Shown here one piece after another: positions 1-9,782 of a stretch of 64,000 nt of DNA. This DNA comes from Halobellus ruber. Lineage in GTDB: Archaea > Halobacteriota > Halobacteria > Halobacteriales > Haloferacaceae. The stretch lies in the NCBI RefSeq assembly GCF_014212355.1, contig NZ_JACKXD010000007.1, positions 1 through 64,000 of the forward strand, read 5' to 3'. Numbering within the stretch: the first letter of the stretch is position 1; each line of letters starts with the position of its first letter. The position numbers and the translations under genes were made by a program. The notes beneath the pieces were generated by a model. The model was not told the origin of the DNA. It saw only the letters and a program-made list of their open reading frames with translations, and did no database searches.

Positions 1-3000
1 AGGTCTCTTCGACATCAAACGAGAGAACAGAAGTTTCACGCTTAGCATACGTGTTCTGAACGTCAGTGTCGGCCTCCTTGTACATCTCCCGGGCAGTATG
101 TGCTCCGTTGGAGAACAGAAGGTCTGATCGGTGGGCCGTCACGCTATCTGGTGAGACCAGGCGCTGTCGTTTCGGCGGTGTGTCGGCTCCACATTCGCAT
201 ATTACATCTGGGGATTCGTACGCTTCCCAGCAACCCGGACAAACGTACTTCTCTAATAGTTCTGCGGATTCAGCATCCTCAACTCGTTTTCGAAGTTCTG
301 AGGATTCGAAATCGTCCGTGGTAAGATGCGAGACAACATACGTATCTCCACCATCGAGGTACGCCGCACCGGGATGTAGTTCACTGATGGCTATCTGAAT
401 ATTCCGTCCATCGTCGTCGCCGAGTGTCCGTGTCGTGTACTCGTCACCGTCACTGTCAACTAACGATACGGAGACGCTCTCGGCGACCGTTCGCATATCG
501 AAAGCGTAGCGACTCTGACGCGACTCACGCAGGAAATCGACGTACGAGAGCCCCTGGACACGCTGTTTCTGCTCTTTGAGTGCCGACTTCCTATCAATCA
601 GCGTCTCGTGTTCCTCTCGGAGTTGTTGCGCTTCCTGATCGGATGATGCTCGACGCCTGTCACGTTTGATTTCCCGTGTTTGTCGGGTCACTGACGTCAA
701 CTCTTCATCAATATTATCGATATACCCAGTATAGCTCTCCAGATATCTCTCTGCGAACTCGTCGACGGCTTCCTTTACGAGATCACCAAACTCATCACCT
801 GCGTCTTTTATTCTCCCGTCACAACCGTCCTCTCTACAGTGGTTGACGGCTTCCTCGCGGTTGTATTTCCGGCTACACAGCGGACAAAACTGGTATTCAA
901 GCAGTGATTTAAGATGATTCTCGATATCGGAACGGTAGTCGTGTACAATCGTCGCAAGTTCACTAAATTGTGAGTGATCAGTATCGAGGTCGAGCGCCTT
1001 CGTCCGCGCCGACATCACGTGCGTCAGTTTTGCCGCGTCATCCTCAGGAGATGGCTGACGCGGATGAAACGTGTGGCCGCCGGACACGTCTTTGTACCGC
1101 CCATATCGCTCGACATCCCACGGAATGACGAAGTTCGCGGCGATGTAGTCGAACACGGCCCACGTCAGCGAGATGCGCAACACCTCGCGGTTATGTTCCT
1201 TAAGCGGCACCGGCTGTGGGTCTGCAGCCATCAGATCCTCTGGCTGGTCATAATAATAATAGTCAATGGGGTTGCGTTGACTTACTGAGTGGACCAATGA
1301 GGCGTTCGAACTCCGGCCAGCACGACCAATCCGTTGAAGATACGCGTTCATATTGGGCGGGGTTCCGTAGAGCAACAACGCATCAAGTGCTCCGATATCG
1401 ACACCGAGTTCCATAGTCGGTCCCGACGAAAGAAAATGCGGGTAGTTGCCTTCCCTGAAGAGATACTCCAGTTCACGGCGTTCGCGCTTATCCGTCATAC
1501 CGTGGTACACTCGGCTCAAAAGGATGCGAGTCTCCGAGTAGAGTGCTCGATAAGCCCGTGCCGTGAATCGTGGGTGCGTGGGTGCCGCCAAGTCGTCGAT
1601 CGTAGTATCGAACGGGACTGATGATTCCGATCGAAGCCCGTACTGCGCATTGAGCGTAGGTTCGATACTCCGATTGTTCGGATTATAGCGAAGGTGATCA
1701 TCCTCGCCTGCCTGAGTAAGTTCAACTACACTCGGGTTGAAATAGACATAATCTCCCTCAACGTTCAGAATACCTCTCTCTTCCAGTCGATCGATGGCAG
1801 TGCCATCCGTTTCAGAAATCTCGTCTATTGGAGCGTCGTTCCCGGCATCAACGAGCCCACGAAGGACTGCCTGTTCGTGCTTTGAGATTGCGTCGTGTAC
1901 TTCCGGTACCACTCTCACATCGAGGATACCATCACTGACCAACGACCCGCTGTATTCTCGATAACGAGGGCTGTAGCGGTGCGGGATCGCTCGTCGACGC
2001 AATCGGTCACGGATAGCCTCTTCAGTGTCCATATGCCGGCGGGCCGTTCCAATCAATTCCGAACGTAGATCGAAGGTGAGGTTCTGAATATCATTTGGTG
2101 GCGCGAGTATATCGTGAAGCGCGTCGATTCGTTCCACTGCAGCGTCGAGTACTGCGTCGAGTGTCGGCCAGGTTGTTGCTGATTCCCGAACTGCTTCAAG
2201 TAGACACTGATCAAGCAGGGTTCCGACCTCGGGTTCACTGAAGTCACGGTCGATTTCTTTCATATCGCGGTGTGAGTCAGCAAACGAAAGGAGTTTAGCC
2301 GATTCGAATCCCTCGTCTTCTGAGACTTTGCGAAGCAGATATTGTGACGTTGTGACAGCAACGTTTCCAGGCCCCCGAATCAGTTCGTCATAGCGTCGAT
2401 CCGGGTCGTAGCGAAGTGACTGATGTGTACAGGGTGCTACGGGCCGGAAACTGCTCACAGACCGAATCGTGCCGTCCGGTTCGAACGTCTGAAACCTTTG
2501 GAATGCGCCTTCTCGAACGCGGAAATCTCCAGCACAGTCACAGGTCCGTTCAGCAAGGAATGATGTCTCGCAGTCCTCACAGTACGTATCAACGAACACC
2601 TCGAACAGTCCTGCCTTTGCGAACGTGTGGGATGATCCGCAATCGCACGAATCCGGTGGCTGATCGAAGTAGGTCCGGTCACAGTCACCGTTACGACAAA
2701 CCCACGGCAGGAAACGGGTTTGACTCACAGGCGTTCCACACTCACAGACTTTCCCGGTACCAGCGTCGTGAGTTTGCCCACAGTTGTGGCAATCCACTTC
2801 GCCAGATCCGGTGACCGGTCGTTGCTGGCCCTGACAGACAGGGCACCCGCTTTCGTACGGTTGAGTCGCTCCACATTCCGGGTTCGGACACGAGAGCGTT
2901 TCCGTATCGGTGTGGACCATATCGGTCCCGCATTGCTCGCACTCCTGTCTCGAAGATCGTTCGGTAACATATCCGCACTCCTGACATTCGAGATGTGGAT

Positions 3001-4777
3001 GAAATGTCACTCGAAGCGACCGAATAAGTTCATCACGGGCGTGACGACAGCGTTGACAGTAGTGATCGTTTTCGAACGTCTGCTCGCCCTCATCGGACGG
3101 TTGGTACGGTTCGAGTTGTTCACATTCCGGACAGTACCACGCAATCAGCGCTTCGTCGTCGCACCCGCGGCAATACGCCGTTCGGGTGACGAAATCGAAA
3201 CCACATTTCGTACAAGACTCACGTGGCGAGCGATATACCGCATCACACGACATACAACCGTAGAATCCGTCGATGGGCCAAGAGAACAGGTGCGTTCTAT
3301 TCTCCAGCAGACCTGAGAAAGTCCCGAGGGTCTGAAAGTTCTTGAGGACTGTCTCCGCTTCCCCTGGTTCAAGTCCAAATTCAGATTGTAGAAACTCCAG
3401 CACATCGTCGTATGTTTGAGGGTTTTCAGCTAACTCCCTGTGTAGATGCTGGACGGTGTTGACGACCGGATCGTCCGTCGCCTCAGTGAAATGGTCGAAT
3501 AGTGTGTCCTGTAGGAGTTCCCGGAGTCGTTCATTATCAAACTTCTCGGGATCAACATCAAACTCGACGTTGGAAAGAAGGGAAGGTGTCCGTTCGTTGC
3601 GGGCGAAGGCCAGCAGATCGGTATCGGTCAATTCGGTTGCTACCATAGCGTTCGGAACCTCACTAACCGAATCGGGGTTCAGTGTCCGGGGTTCTTCATC
3701 GACGTGCGTAATCGATTGTGCATCACTAACTTTCCGAAAGAGTTCCACGTCGTTATCGACAGTCGCCGAGCTCGCTATCACCTGTAGATCATCGCAGTCT
3801 CGCTCCGCCCGAAGGGCCCGAAGGCGCTTGGTCAGCGTCGCAGTGTAACTGCCAAACAGACCGTCATACGTGTGAACTTCGTCGAAAACAAGAAACTCGG
3901 GTTCGTAAATGAATGCTTCGTGCTCGTCAGGTGCATTAATATTGATGAGTTTTCGGTTGATTGTGTCGGGGTTCGTGAGAAGGATATCCACGCCCTGGGT
4001 GAGGATCTGGTTCTTGGTGAGGCGAATGAAATCTAACGGCACGTCATCAACGCACTTGCGCTTCTCTGGTTGTAGTTCGTAGCGTTGTCCGGCGTGATGA
4101 ATGCGAACTCCTTGCCCACAGTTACGACACTTCTCAAGATCCTCGTTCCGGCCGGGACAGTCGAAGTATTTGAATGAGGACTGTAGGTAGCCCTGTGCTT
4201 TCGACCCAACGTTCGTCGGTGTGTCACCGTCATAGATGCCGATGGTGATCTGCTCTGAGGATGGCCACTTCTCATTGATGAGATAAAGATACTGGACAAG
4301 GCGCTTGAACTGGTCTTGTGCAAGCGCCTTTGTCGGGTAAATTAACATTGCTTTGACGGTTGACTCAGCATCCTCGCGTTTCATATCGAGAATCCTGTCC
4401 AAAATCGGAACCAACCACGCTTCCGTCTTCCCGCGGCCAGTCGCAGCAGTGACGACCGTGTCCTCACCACGCTTGACAGTCTCGACTGTTCGCTCCTGGA
4501 ACCGATAGAGACGACGGAATCCGAGATCGCTGAATGCTGTCCTGATGAGTGGATTAATATTTTGACTCCGACAGAACGACTCCCACGACTGTTCGCTCCA
4601 GTTAGGGATATCAAGCGCTTGTAAATACGGTCCTCGTACTCCCAAAACCGACTCTTCAGTGTCGGGCGTCCACTGATAACGGTTCGCAACGCTACGGGCT
4701 GCCGGACCAACCCGGCCCACGAAATGATTCCGGTACGCTTCGACCATCGCCTCCGCGCGTCTTGCTGGGTTGTCCAT
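1..4777 (-). CDS. Giant DEAH-box helicase with zinc-ribbon array (partial, 3' end outside window)
   Basis: Start chosen at the ATG at 4777, three bases after the stop of the upstream gene. About 1592 codons are visible and the frame runs off the left edge. Seen: Walker A TGRGKTEAW near residue 113, DEVH near 299, SSAT soon after, motif V MELGVDIGALD near 1122, and motif VI QRIGRAGR near 1147. This is superfamily 2, of the kind that carries a C-terminal DUF1998 domain (YprA/MrfA, DpdJ, DrmA-like). Between the two RecA lobes, residues about 500 to 750 hold some fifteen Cys-x(1-4)-Cys knuckles, such as CMSC, CTKC, CRGC, CPEC, CQRC, CQEC and CPVC. A coiled-coil stretch rich in R, E and Q follows near residues 1335 to 1420, with further Cys pairs beyond. 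It is the last gene of a seven-gene leftward operon and presumably the DNA translocase of a defence complex. Family inferred; function untested. Confidence 0.85.
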   Translation of the reverse strand, partial: MDNPARRAEAMVEAYRNHFVGRVGPAARSVANRYQWTPDTEESVLGVRGPYLQALDIPNWSEQSWESFCRSQNINPLIRTAFSDLGFRRLYRFQERTVETVKRGEDTVVTAATGRGKTEAWLVPILDRILDMKREDAESTVKAMLIYPTKALAQDQFKRLVQYLYLINEKWPSSEQITIGIYDGDTPTNVGSKAQGYLQSSFKYFDCPGRNEDLEKCRNCGQGVRIHHAGQRYELQPEKRKCVDDVPLDFIRLTKNQILTQGVDILLTNPDTINRKLININAPDEHEAFIYEPEFLVFDEVHTYDGLFGSYTATLTKRLRALRAERDCDDLQVIASSATVDNDVELFRKVSDAQSITHVDEEPRTLNPDSVSEVPNAMVATELTDTDLLAFARNERTPSLLSNVEFDVDPEKFDNERLRELLQDTLFDHFTEATDDPVVNTVQHLHRELAENPQTYDDVLEFLQSEFGLEPGEAETVLKNFQTLGTFSGLLENRTHLFSWPIDGFYGCMSCDAVYRSPRESCTKCGFDFVTRTAYCRGCDDEALIAWYCPECEQLEPYQPSDEGEQTFENDHYCQRCRHARDELIRSLRVTFHPHLECQECGYVTERSSRQECEQCGTDMVHTDTETLSCPNPECGATQPYESGCPVCQGQQRPVTGSGEVDCHNCGQTHDAGTGKVCECGTPVSQTRFLPWVCRNGDCDRTYFDQPPDSCDCGSSHTFAKAGLFEVFVDTYCEDCETSFLAERTCDCAGDFRVREGAFQRFQTFEPDGTIRSVSSFRPVAPCTHQSLRYDPDRRYDELIRGPGNVAVTTSQYLLRKVSEDEGFESAKLLSFADSHRDMKEIDRDFSEPEVGTLLDQCLLEAVRESATTWPTLDAVLDAAVERIDALHDILAPPNDIQNLTFDLRSELIGTARRHMDTEEAIRDRLRRRAIPHRYSPRYREYSGSLVSDGILDVRVVPEVHDAISKHEQAVLRGLVDAGNDAPIDEISETDGTAIDRLEERGILNVEGDYVYFNPSVVELTQAGEDDHLRYNPNNRSIEPTLNAQYGLRSESSVPFDTTIDDLAAPTHPRFTARAYRALYSETRILLSRVYHGMTDKRERRELEYLFREGNYPHFLSSGPTMELGVDIGALDALLLYGTPPNMNAYLQRIGRAGRSSNASLVHSVSQRNPIDYYYYDQPEDLMAADPQPVPLKEHNREVLRISLTWAVFDYIAANFVIPWDVERYGRYKDVSGGHTFHPRQPSPEDDAAKLTHVMSARTKALDLDTDHSQFSELATIVHDYRSDIENHLKSLLEYQFCPLCSRKYNREEAVNHCREDGCDGRIKDAGDEFGDLVKEAVDEFAERYLESYTGYIDNIDEELTSVTRQTREIKRDRRRASSDQEAQQLREEHETLIDRKSALKEQKQRVQGLSYVDFLRESRQSRYAFDMRTVAESVSVSLVDSDGDEYTTRTLGDDDGRNIQIAISELHPGAAYLDGGDTYVVSHLTTDDFESSELRKRVEDAESAELLEKYVCPGCWEAYESPDVICECGADTPPKRQRLVSPDSVTAHRSDLLFSNGAHTAREMYKEADTDVQNTYAKRETSVLSFDVEET

Positions 4778-4780
4778 CAG

Positions 4781-5542
4781 TCAGATCTTGATTTTCACCA
4801 CGTCCCGAAGCTCATCCACCGACAGCAATTCTTTAGCGATGTCTCCGTCGAGTTTTCTGAGTTGAATACTCCGTCCCTCTGCCAGCCTTTGAAGAATATC
4901 AATAGTCTTATCAGATAAATTATTTTCTCTCTGAAAGGTCTGCCAATCCATTCCGCTTTTATTCCACTGCTTTTGAAGTCCGCTCCATTCGGAGCGCAGC
5001 GACGAGATCGACTCCGAATCATCTTTCATCCGACGTTCGACAAAGGCTTCAATCTCGTTGAACATCCGCGCTTTATCAGATGAGTGCCCGAACAACTTCT
5101 GAACGTTTCGAGCGGCGTTCAGTTTATTTTGCCAACGCTGCTCCACGTCATCCAGTTCGTTTTCGAGTTGATTTGTTGCTTCTTTGACTTTCTTCTGCGC
5201 CTGCTGAACTTTCTGTTCGTAGTCGCCGATTGAATCCGCATCAACCTGCTGGTAATACCAGTCTTTATCATAATCGACGACGGATCGACTCTGTCGTCTC
5301 GCATCCTCAACGGTTCCGGGAACCTCGTCCTTGCCCTCAACCACATCAACGAGAATGGTTGCGAGGAACTCCATCCGCTGGACTCGACGATTGAGTCTAT
5401 CGAGCGCGTCCTCTACTGAGTCCAATTTTCCGAGGTAGCGCTGTTTTTTCGCCTCGAAGTTGTCCGCAGTTTCATATTCCGCGGCCTTCGTACTGATTTC
5501 GTTCACTCTCGATGCGAGTGAATCGCCTGACTGGGACATCAA
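4781..5542 (-). CDS. Coiled-coil protein of the leftward defence operon
   Basis: 253 aa, starting at an ATG that overlaps the stop of the ATPase gene by four bases (ATGA), so translation is probably coupled. The sequence is almost wholly helical with heptad-like patches (residues about 35 to 65 and 110 to 150), rich in K, E, Q and D. It has no catalytic motif, no cysteine cluster and no membrane segment. The C-terminus (about residues 205 to 253) looks like a compact helical or winged domain ending in alternating Val/Ile and Lys. Its position between a large ATPase and a helicase suggests an adaptor or scaffold. The rightward operon begins with another coiled-coil protein, so both halves carry one. 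By size and order it could match DpdI of the Dpd system, but this is recollection and is not verified. Confidence 0.8.
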   Translation of the reverse strand: MMSQSGDSLASRVNEISTKAAEYETADNFEAKKQRYLGKLDSVEDALDRLNRRVQRMEFLATILVDVVEGKDEVPGTVEDARRQSRSVVDYDKDWYYQQVDADSIGDYEQKVQQAQKKVKEATNQLENELDDVEQRWQNKLNAARNVQKLFGHSSDKARMFNEIEAFVERRMKDDSESISSLRSEWSGLQKQWNKSGMDWQTFQRENNLSDKTIDILQRLAEGRSIQLRKLDGDIAKELLSVDELRDVVKIKI

Positions 5543-8500
5543 TTTCCACCCCCGATATTTTCTTCAACGGTCGCATTCGTCTGTATCAACTTAGTCATCT
5601 CATCGGAACGCTTGACTTCCTCTTCAAGCACATAGGTTGTGTCCGGAACCTCAACGCCTTCTGCTGCCGTAATCATCTCGTCGATAGCCTCGTATATTTC
5701 CCACTCGACACGCTCGTTCCGGCTTTCCTCAAAACGATGGAGCAGCTCGAGTAACTCCGGGCCAGTAGCCGACTGTACGCTCCGGAACGTCTCAATATCG
5801 GACTGAAAAGCCGCAAAGCGGATCTCATCTCCTGTTTCAAGTCGTTCTTTTTGTTTCTCCCACCGCTCTTTTATATTCACGTCGAGCGTTCCGACCGCCT
5901 CATAGAGGTCCTCGTACAGTTCTCGTAGTTGAGGAACGTTGTGACTCTCGTCGAACCAAGTATCGATCTGATCGACCGCCTCAATGATGTGCTCAACATC
6001 GTCCCCTCCCAAGGAATTCAGTTCCTGGGCATACTCCCTGACCCGCTTGAGAAGAGAGTTGAGGCGTATCGTCGCATCCGACCGGTAATTCCCGATACGG
6101 TAGGCATCGGCCAAGTCGTCGTCGATGTACATTGCCTCTGTAACATAGGTTTCAAGGTTCGCTTTGACTACCCCGTATGCGTCTGAGAGACGCTGTTCGT
6201 CCACAAAGTTCTCTTTCAGTTTAAAGAATCCCTCTGCCAGGTCACTTGGGTGACTACTTGATTTCGTGAGGTTGTTATAGGATTCGCGGTATGCGTGGCT
6301 GTCTGCGAAGCGCTCTCGGACTGGGTTGGCATACTCCTCAGATGTCTCGAATTCTTCGAAAACCAATTGTCGTGAGAGCTCTGTGGTTCCGCGAGAGGCG
6401 TTGTGTAAGAGGTACTGCGCCACGATGATGAACTGTTCGATGGTCCAGTCGTCTGGAAGACAAGATTCGATATCGTCCCGCATCGCCGACCGGAATTCCG
6501 CGACGTTATCGTCAACCCATCCGCGCAACAAATCATAATTCAATTCGTACTGCTCCTCGCTGGGAAGCGCATCGTTTTCACTCAGGCCGCACCAAAGCAG
6601 CGGTTCATAGATATCGTTGTGTTCAGTTCCGAACGGGAGTTCAATACTCAATCCCTGTCGCTCGTTCACCGATTGTATCGACACCGGAGTTTCGGACCCA
6701 CGGGCATAATAAATGCCAGCGACACCCGTTGCCGATGCATTGGCGTTCGCAAGGCGAGTCGGGTCGTGCCACTTTTCAAGAACAGTAACCGCACCCTCTC
6801 TCAGCGTGTCTGAACTCGGATACTCGTCACCAGTCTTGAGCCACTGCTCATACTCAAACCGTTGCTGGTCGACTTCATCGGGAGTGACCGTTACTTCGAC
6901 GGGATAATTCCCGCCCGCGGTGAGAACCTGTACCGTCACCTCATCCTCGACACCGTCAATTTCTCCACGGATCGTCATCTCAGGCGTCTTATCGGCTACA
7001 ACCGTTAATTGCCCGTCAGCATCGGTTTTCCCGGCCTGCTCATCATCTTTATACAGGGGGACATCACTGATTGGTTCACCATTGAATCGGGCAGTTATCG
7101 TTACCTCTTCACCCTCGTCCGGACGGGAAGGATTCGGTGAGAGATTCAGTGAGTCCGTCCCGACACTGAACGTCTGTGAATCTGAGAGGTCTGCTTTCCG
7201 GGCTGTAATGGTCACTTCACCTTCCTCGTTTGGTAAGACCAAGTCGTACCGGCCGTCATCGTCGGTAAACCCGACTGATCCCCCATCGAGTTCAATATCG
7301 GCGTCCGCTTCGGGGCGACCATTGAGCGTCGTTTCAATCGAGATAGTCGCTCCTGGTTCTATCGTTCCACCAACTTGTTCAAGTCGGAACTCCCGCTGAG
7401 GACCCCCTCCCTTTCCGCCGAGAACCACCGGATCATCGTCGGCCAACACACCGTCCGGAACCGTGACATCGAAGATCTCGAAGATGCCACGTGGCAGTTC
7501 GATATTTTGTTCTGCCGTCGGGATGCCGTACCACTTCGCTAAATTCTGAACATCGGCTGGAAGGTCGAGAGAGACAGGCGTTGGGAACTGCTTGACATAG
7601 GGATTACCATCGATCGATTCGAACGGTGGGGCTCTCGAAGTCAAGCACTCTCGGATGATACGGATGAGCAGCAACCGTGGCGTGCGCCGCTCGTTACCAT
7701 CCTGAACGAGATGTTCGTAAGCACGGCGGACGAATTCTGCATTGAACGGGTATAGTCCGTCGAAGTCGTCTTCATCAATACCTATATCTAGTGTTTCATT
7801 CGACTCTTCTCGGATGACCGAGACGTACTTCCGAGCGAGCTCGACAGTGACATCTTCAGTGAGGAAGTACGCCTGACCTGTTTCGTCGGTCGTACTGAGA
7901 TACCCCTCAGCACGGTCTTTCATATACGTGTAGGTGTTTTCGCTCGTCCCGAGCGCTTTGTCTAGACTATCTTTCTCCCATCCAGTCGTCCATCCGAGGA
8001 CGACATCATAGTGGCCGCTATCGAGTTGGAAGATGTGGTCCAGCAGCTGTTCTTTCAGGACACTGAACGTCGTGAGGTCCTCGCAGATAAGCACCGGTCT
8101 GAGGCCCGCTTCGACGTATTCATCAGAGATCCGCTCCAGTTTCTCTTGGAAGTTCCCGACATTGAGTTTACTTGAGAGTTCGTCATGAAGAAAACCAAGG
8201 AGACTCGGATAGATTGTATCCTTACCGGTTGTTCGATTGAACGCACTCAGGGCAAGATCCCGATAGTCATCATCGTCGATAAGATCCGGAATCTCGTCGT
8301 CACCATCCCCAGCGACGGCTTCCTGGTATGCCTCAATATTCTCCGTAAGGATGCCCCGCAGGTCAGTTCCCGATCGGTCCTCAATCAAGTCGTGGACCTC
8401 ATCTTCCGACAGTTCCTGGAATACCGTCGGCGCATACGCATCGAGATTTGCGATCATCGCATCCGCAACCTTTCCGGGGTTCAGGTCCTCAACATTCCCG

Positions 8501-8910
8501 ACTTGGATATCCATATCAATCGGTTCGGTAAGGATATCAACAATATCCTCGATACGTGTCTGACTGCGTGAGACGTGAAGTGCGATGTGCGTCTCGTCCT
8601 CGCCAGTGTCGTTGCTGCGGCCGATCTGATATTCCAGCCACTGACACAGTTGGCTCTTGCCGCTACCGGTTTCTCCGCGGAGAATAAAGATCCGGTTGTC
8701 GTCTCTGACGTTAGATTTCAGAATAGCGTCACGGAACTCTTCTTGCGTAACGAACTCGTCGTTCGTTGGATGCGGGAACAAATACTCGCTTTTGATTTTA
8801 TTGATGTCGATGTGGGTGCGCTCGAATTCGGGCCTCGACTTCTGATGGGACTCAGGGGTCAGATACCGTCGAACGATCTCGTCATCCCAGTCAACGGACA
8901 TTCGAGTCAT
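5539..8910 (-). CDS. Large P-loop ATPase with internal Ig-like domains (DpdH-like)
   Basis: 1123 aa with ATGA overlaps at both ends. Walker A is GETGSGKS at residues 79 to 86. A Walker B-like strand, RPVLICEDLTTF, lies near residue 290, followed by an Arg-containing helical region, so it reads as an AAA/STAND-like NTPase module in the first 450 residues. Residues about 515 to 585 and 590 to 665 are two consecutive beta-rich repeats with the pattern of carboxypeptidase-regulatory or bacterial Ig-like domains (for example TDDDGRYDLVLP and TDADGQLTVVAD). No signal peptide precedes them, so they are cytoplasmic here. The remaining 450 residues are helical. In the operon it precedes the coiled-coil protein and helicase. 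I recall DpdH as a similarly large ATPase beside DpdG and DpdJ; the match needs a profile search. Confidence 0.85.
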   Translation of the reverse strand: MTRMSVDWDDEIVRRYLTPESHQKSRPEFERTHIDINKIKSEYLFPHPTNDEFVTQEEFRDAILKSNVRDDNRIFILRGETGSGKSQLCQWLEYQIGRSNDTGEDETHIALHVSRSQTRIEDIVDILTEPIDMDIQVGNVEDLNPGKVADAMIANLDAYAPTVFQELSEDEVHDLIEDRSGTDLRGILTENIEAYQEAVAGDGDDEIPDLIDDDDYRDLALSAFNRTTGKDTIYPSLLGFLHDELSSKLNVGNFQEKLERISDEYVEAGLRPVLICEDLTTFSVLKEQLLDHIFQLDSGHYDVVLGWTTGWEKDSLDKALGTSENTYTYMKDRAEGYLSTTDETGQAYFLTEDVTVELARKYVSVIREESNETLDIGIDEDDFDGLYPFNAEFVRRAYEHLVQDGNERRTPRLLLIRIIRECLTSRAPPFESIDGNPYVKQFPTPVSLDLPADVQNLAKWYGIPTAEQNIELPRGIFEIFDVTVPDGVLADDDPVVLGGKGGGPQREFRLEQVGGTIEPGATISIETTLNGRPEADADIELDGGSVGFTDDDGRYDLVLPNEEGEVTITARKADLSDSQTFSVGTDSLNLSPNPSRPDEGEEVTITARFNGEPISDVPLYKDDEQAGKTDADGQLTVVADKTPEMTIRGEIDGVEDEVTVQVLTAGGNYPVEVTVTPDEVDQQRFEYEQWLKTGDEYPSSDTLREGAVTVLEKWHDPTRLANANASATGVAGIYYARGSETPVSIQSVNERQGLSIELPFGTEHNDIYEPLLWCGLSENDALPSEEQYELNYDLLRGWVDDNVAEFRSAMRDDIESCLPDDWTIEQFIIVAQYLLHNASRGTTELSRQLVFEEFETSEEYANPVRERFADSHAYRESYNNLTKSSSHPSDLAEGFFKLKENFVDEQRLSDAYGVVKANLETYVTEAMYIDDDLADAYRIGNYRSDATIRLNSLLKRVREYAQELNSLGGDDVEHIIEAVDQIDTWFDESHNVPQLRELYEDLYEAVGTLDVNIKERWEKQKERLETGDEIRFAAFQSDIETFRSVQSATGPELLELLHRFEESRNERVEWEIYEAIDEMITAAEGVEVPDTTYVLEEEVKRSDEMTKLIQTNATVEENIGGGN

Positions 8911-9782
8911 ACATTTACCTCCGTGAAACGATCGTATGGATATCGATAACTTGGCTTATTACTCGCGGGTAGGCCGTGAAGATGGAACTCCTTGATTACA
9001 GGTTCCTCAGTTCTAGAATGAGTCGATGGGAGTTTCACTTCGTTCTGTGCGTCTGCCATACCGCGCACATCCACAACCCCGTCATCAAGCAGATTCTGGA
9101 GAGTGTCTGCGACACCCTGGTGTAGTTGTGGCGTCCCCGGTCTATCGGCTAAAACAGACATAAAGTACTCCTCTATCCAAGCTACTGCTTCTCCGAAATC
9201 GTTCGAGTCTTCCGTACGCTCGAACGTCTCCAGTAATTCGTACAGCAGTGCTCTGGCCGGACTCAACACGAGCTCGCGTGAGTCAATGTATGTCAGCACA
9301 CCGATACCCTCGTAGAGTCGGTACCACATATTGACTTTCACATCATTCCAGTTGATGTAATCAAGATCTCTGTTGAGATACGTCTGTAGGAGATCTCGTT
9401 CTAGTGTCCTCGAAGCTTTCTCGAAGGCGACATCCTGCGTTCGCGCTAGGTGATCTTGTGGGCGCTCCTGCTGCCGCAGGTGATGTAATAATTTCGCCTC
9501 GAATGATAACTCCGGAAAAACGTCGTCGTTGATCTGCTCAACTACGCGTTCTTCGGGCCGTTCAAGAAAATCAACCGTATGTAAAAACCGCACACACCGG
9601 TCTAGATGATTGCTATCATCAAGGGTAAACATCCGTTCGAGTTGTTTGAAATTTATTGGTCCTGCGACTGCTTCCGATATTGCCTGGTAGATCAGTTTTA
9701 GTTCGGCTGGCCGTACGGCATTGTAATTAACGAGCGTTGCATCGGGTTTGAGGTCGGCGTATCGGTAGTTGTCTGCTGTCAT
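8907..9782 (-). CDS. Winged-helix-like protein (DpdG-like)
   Basis: 291 aa, ATGA-coupled to the genes on both sides. The protein is acidic and mostly helical. Residues about 25 to 90 look like a winged-helix domain (helix-rich, ending LHTVDFLERPEERVVEQI), and a second wHTH-like stretch lies near 215 to 250 (LQNLLDDGVVDVRGM). No metal-binding or catalytic signature is visible. Proteins of this size directly upstream of a DpdH-like ATPase are called DpdG in the Dpd 7-deazaguanine DNA-modification and restriction system; that link is from memory. A DNA-binding or complex-loading role is inferred from the fold pattern and from co-translation with the ATPase. Confidence 0.75.
   Translation of the reverse strand: MTADNYRYADLKPDATLVNYNAVRPAELKLIYQAISEAVAGPINFKQLERMFTLDDSNHLDRCVRFLHTVDFLERPEERVVEQINDDVFPELSFEAKLLHHLRQQERPQDHLARTQDVAFEKASRTLERDLLQTYLNRDLDYINWNDVKVNMWYRLYEGIGVLTYIDSRELVLSPARALLYELLETFERTEDSNDFGEAVAWIEEYFMSVLADRPGTPQLHQGVADTLQNLLDDGVVDVRGMADAQNEVKLPSTHSRTEEPVIKEFHLHGLPASNKPSYRYPYDRFTEVNV

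Noticed and set aside
2416-3848. Several open frames on the plus strand within the leftward giant helicase
   Set aside because: The minus strand carries the complete helicase and zinc motifs; the plus frames are Arg/Ser-rich shadows.
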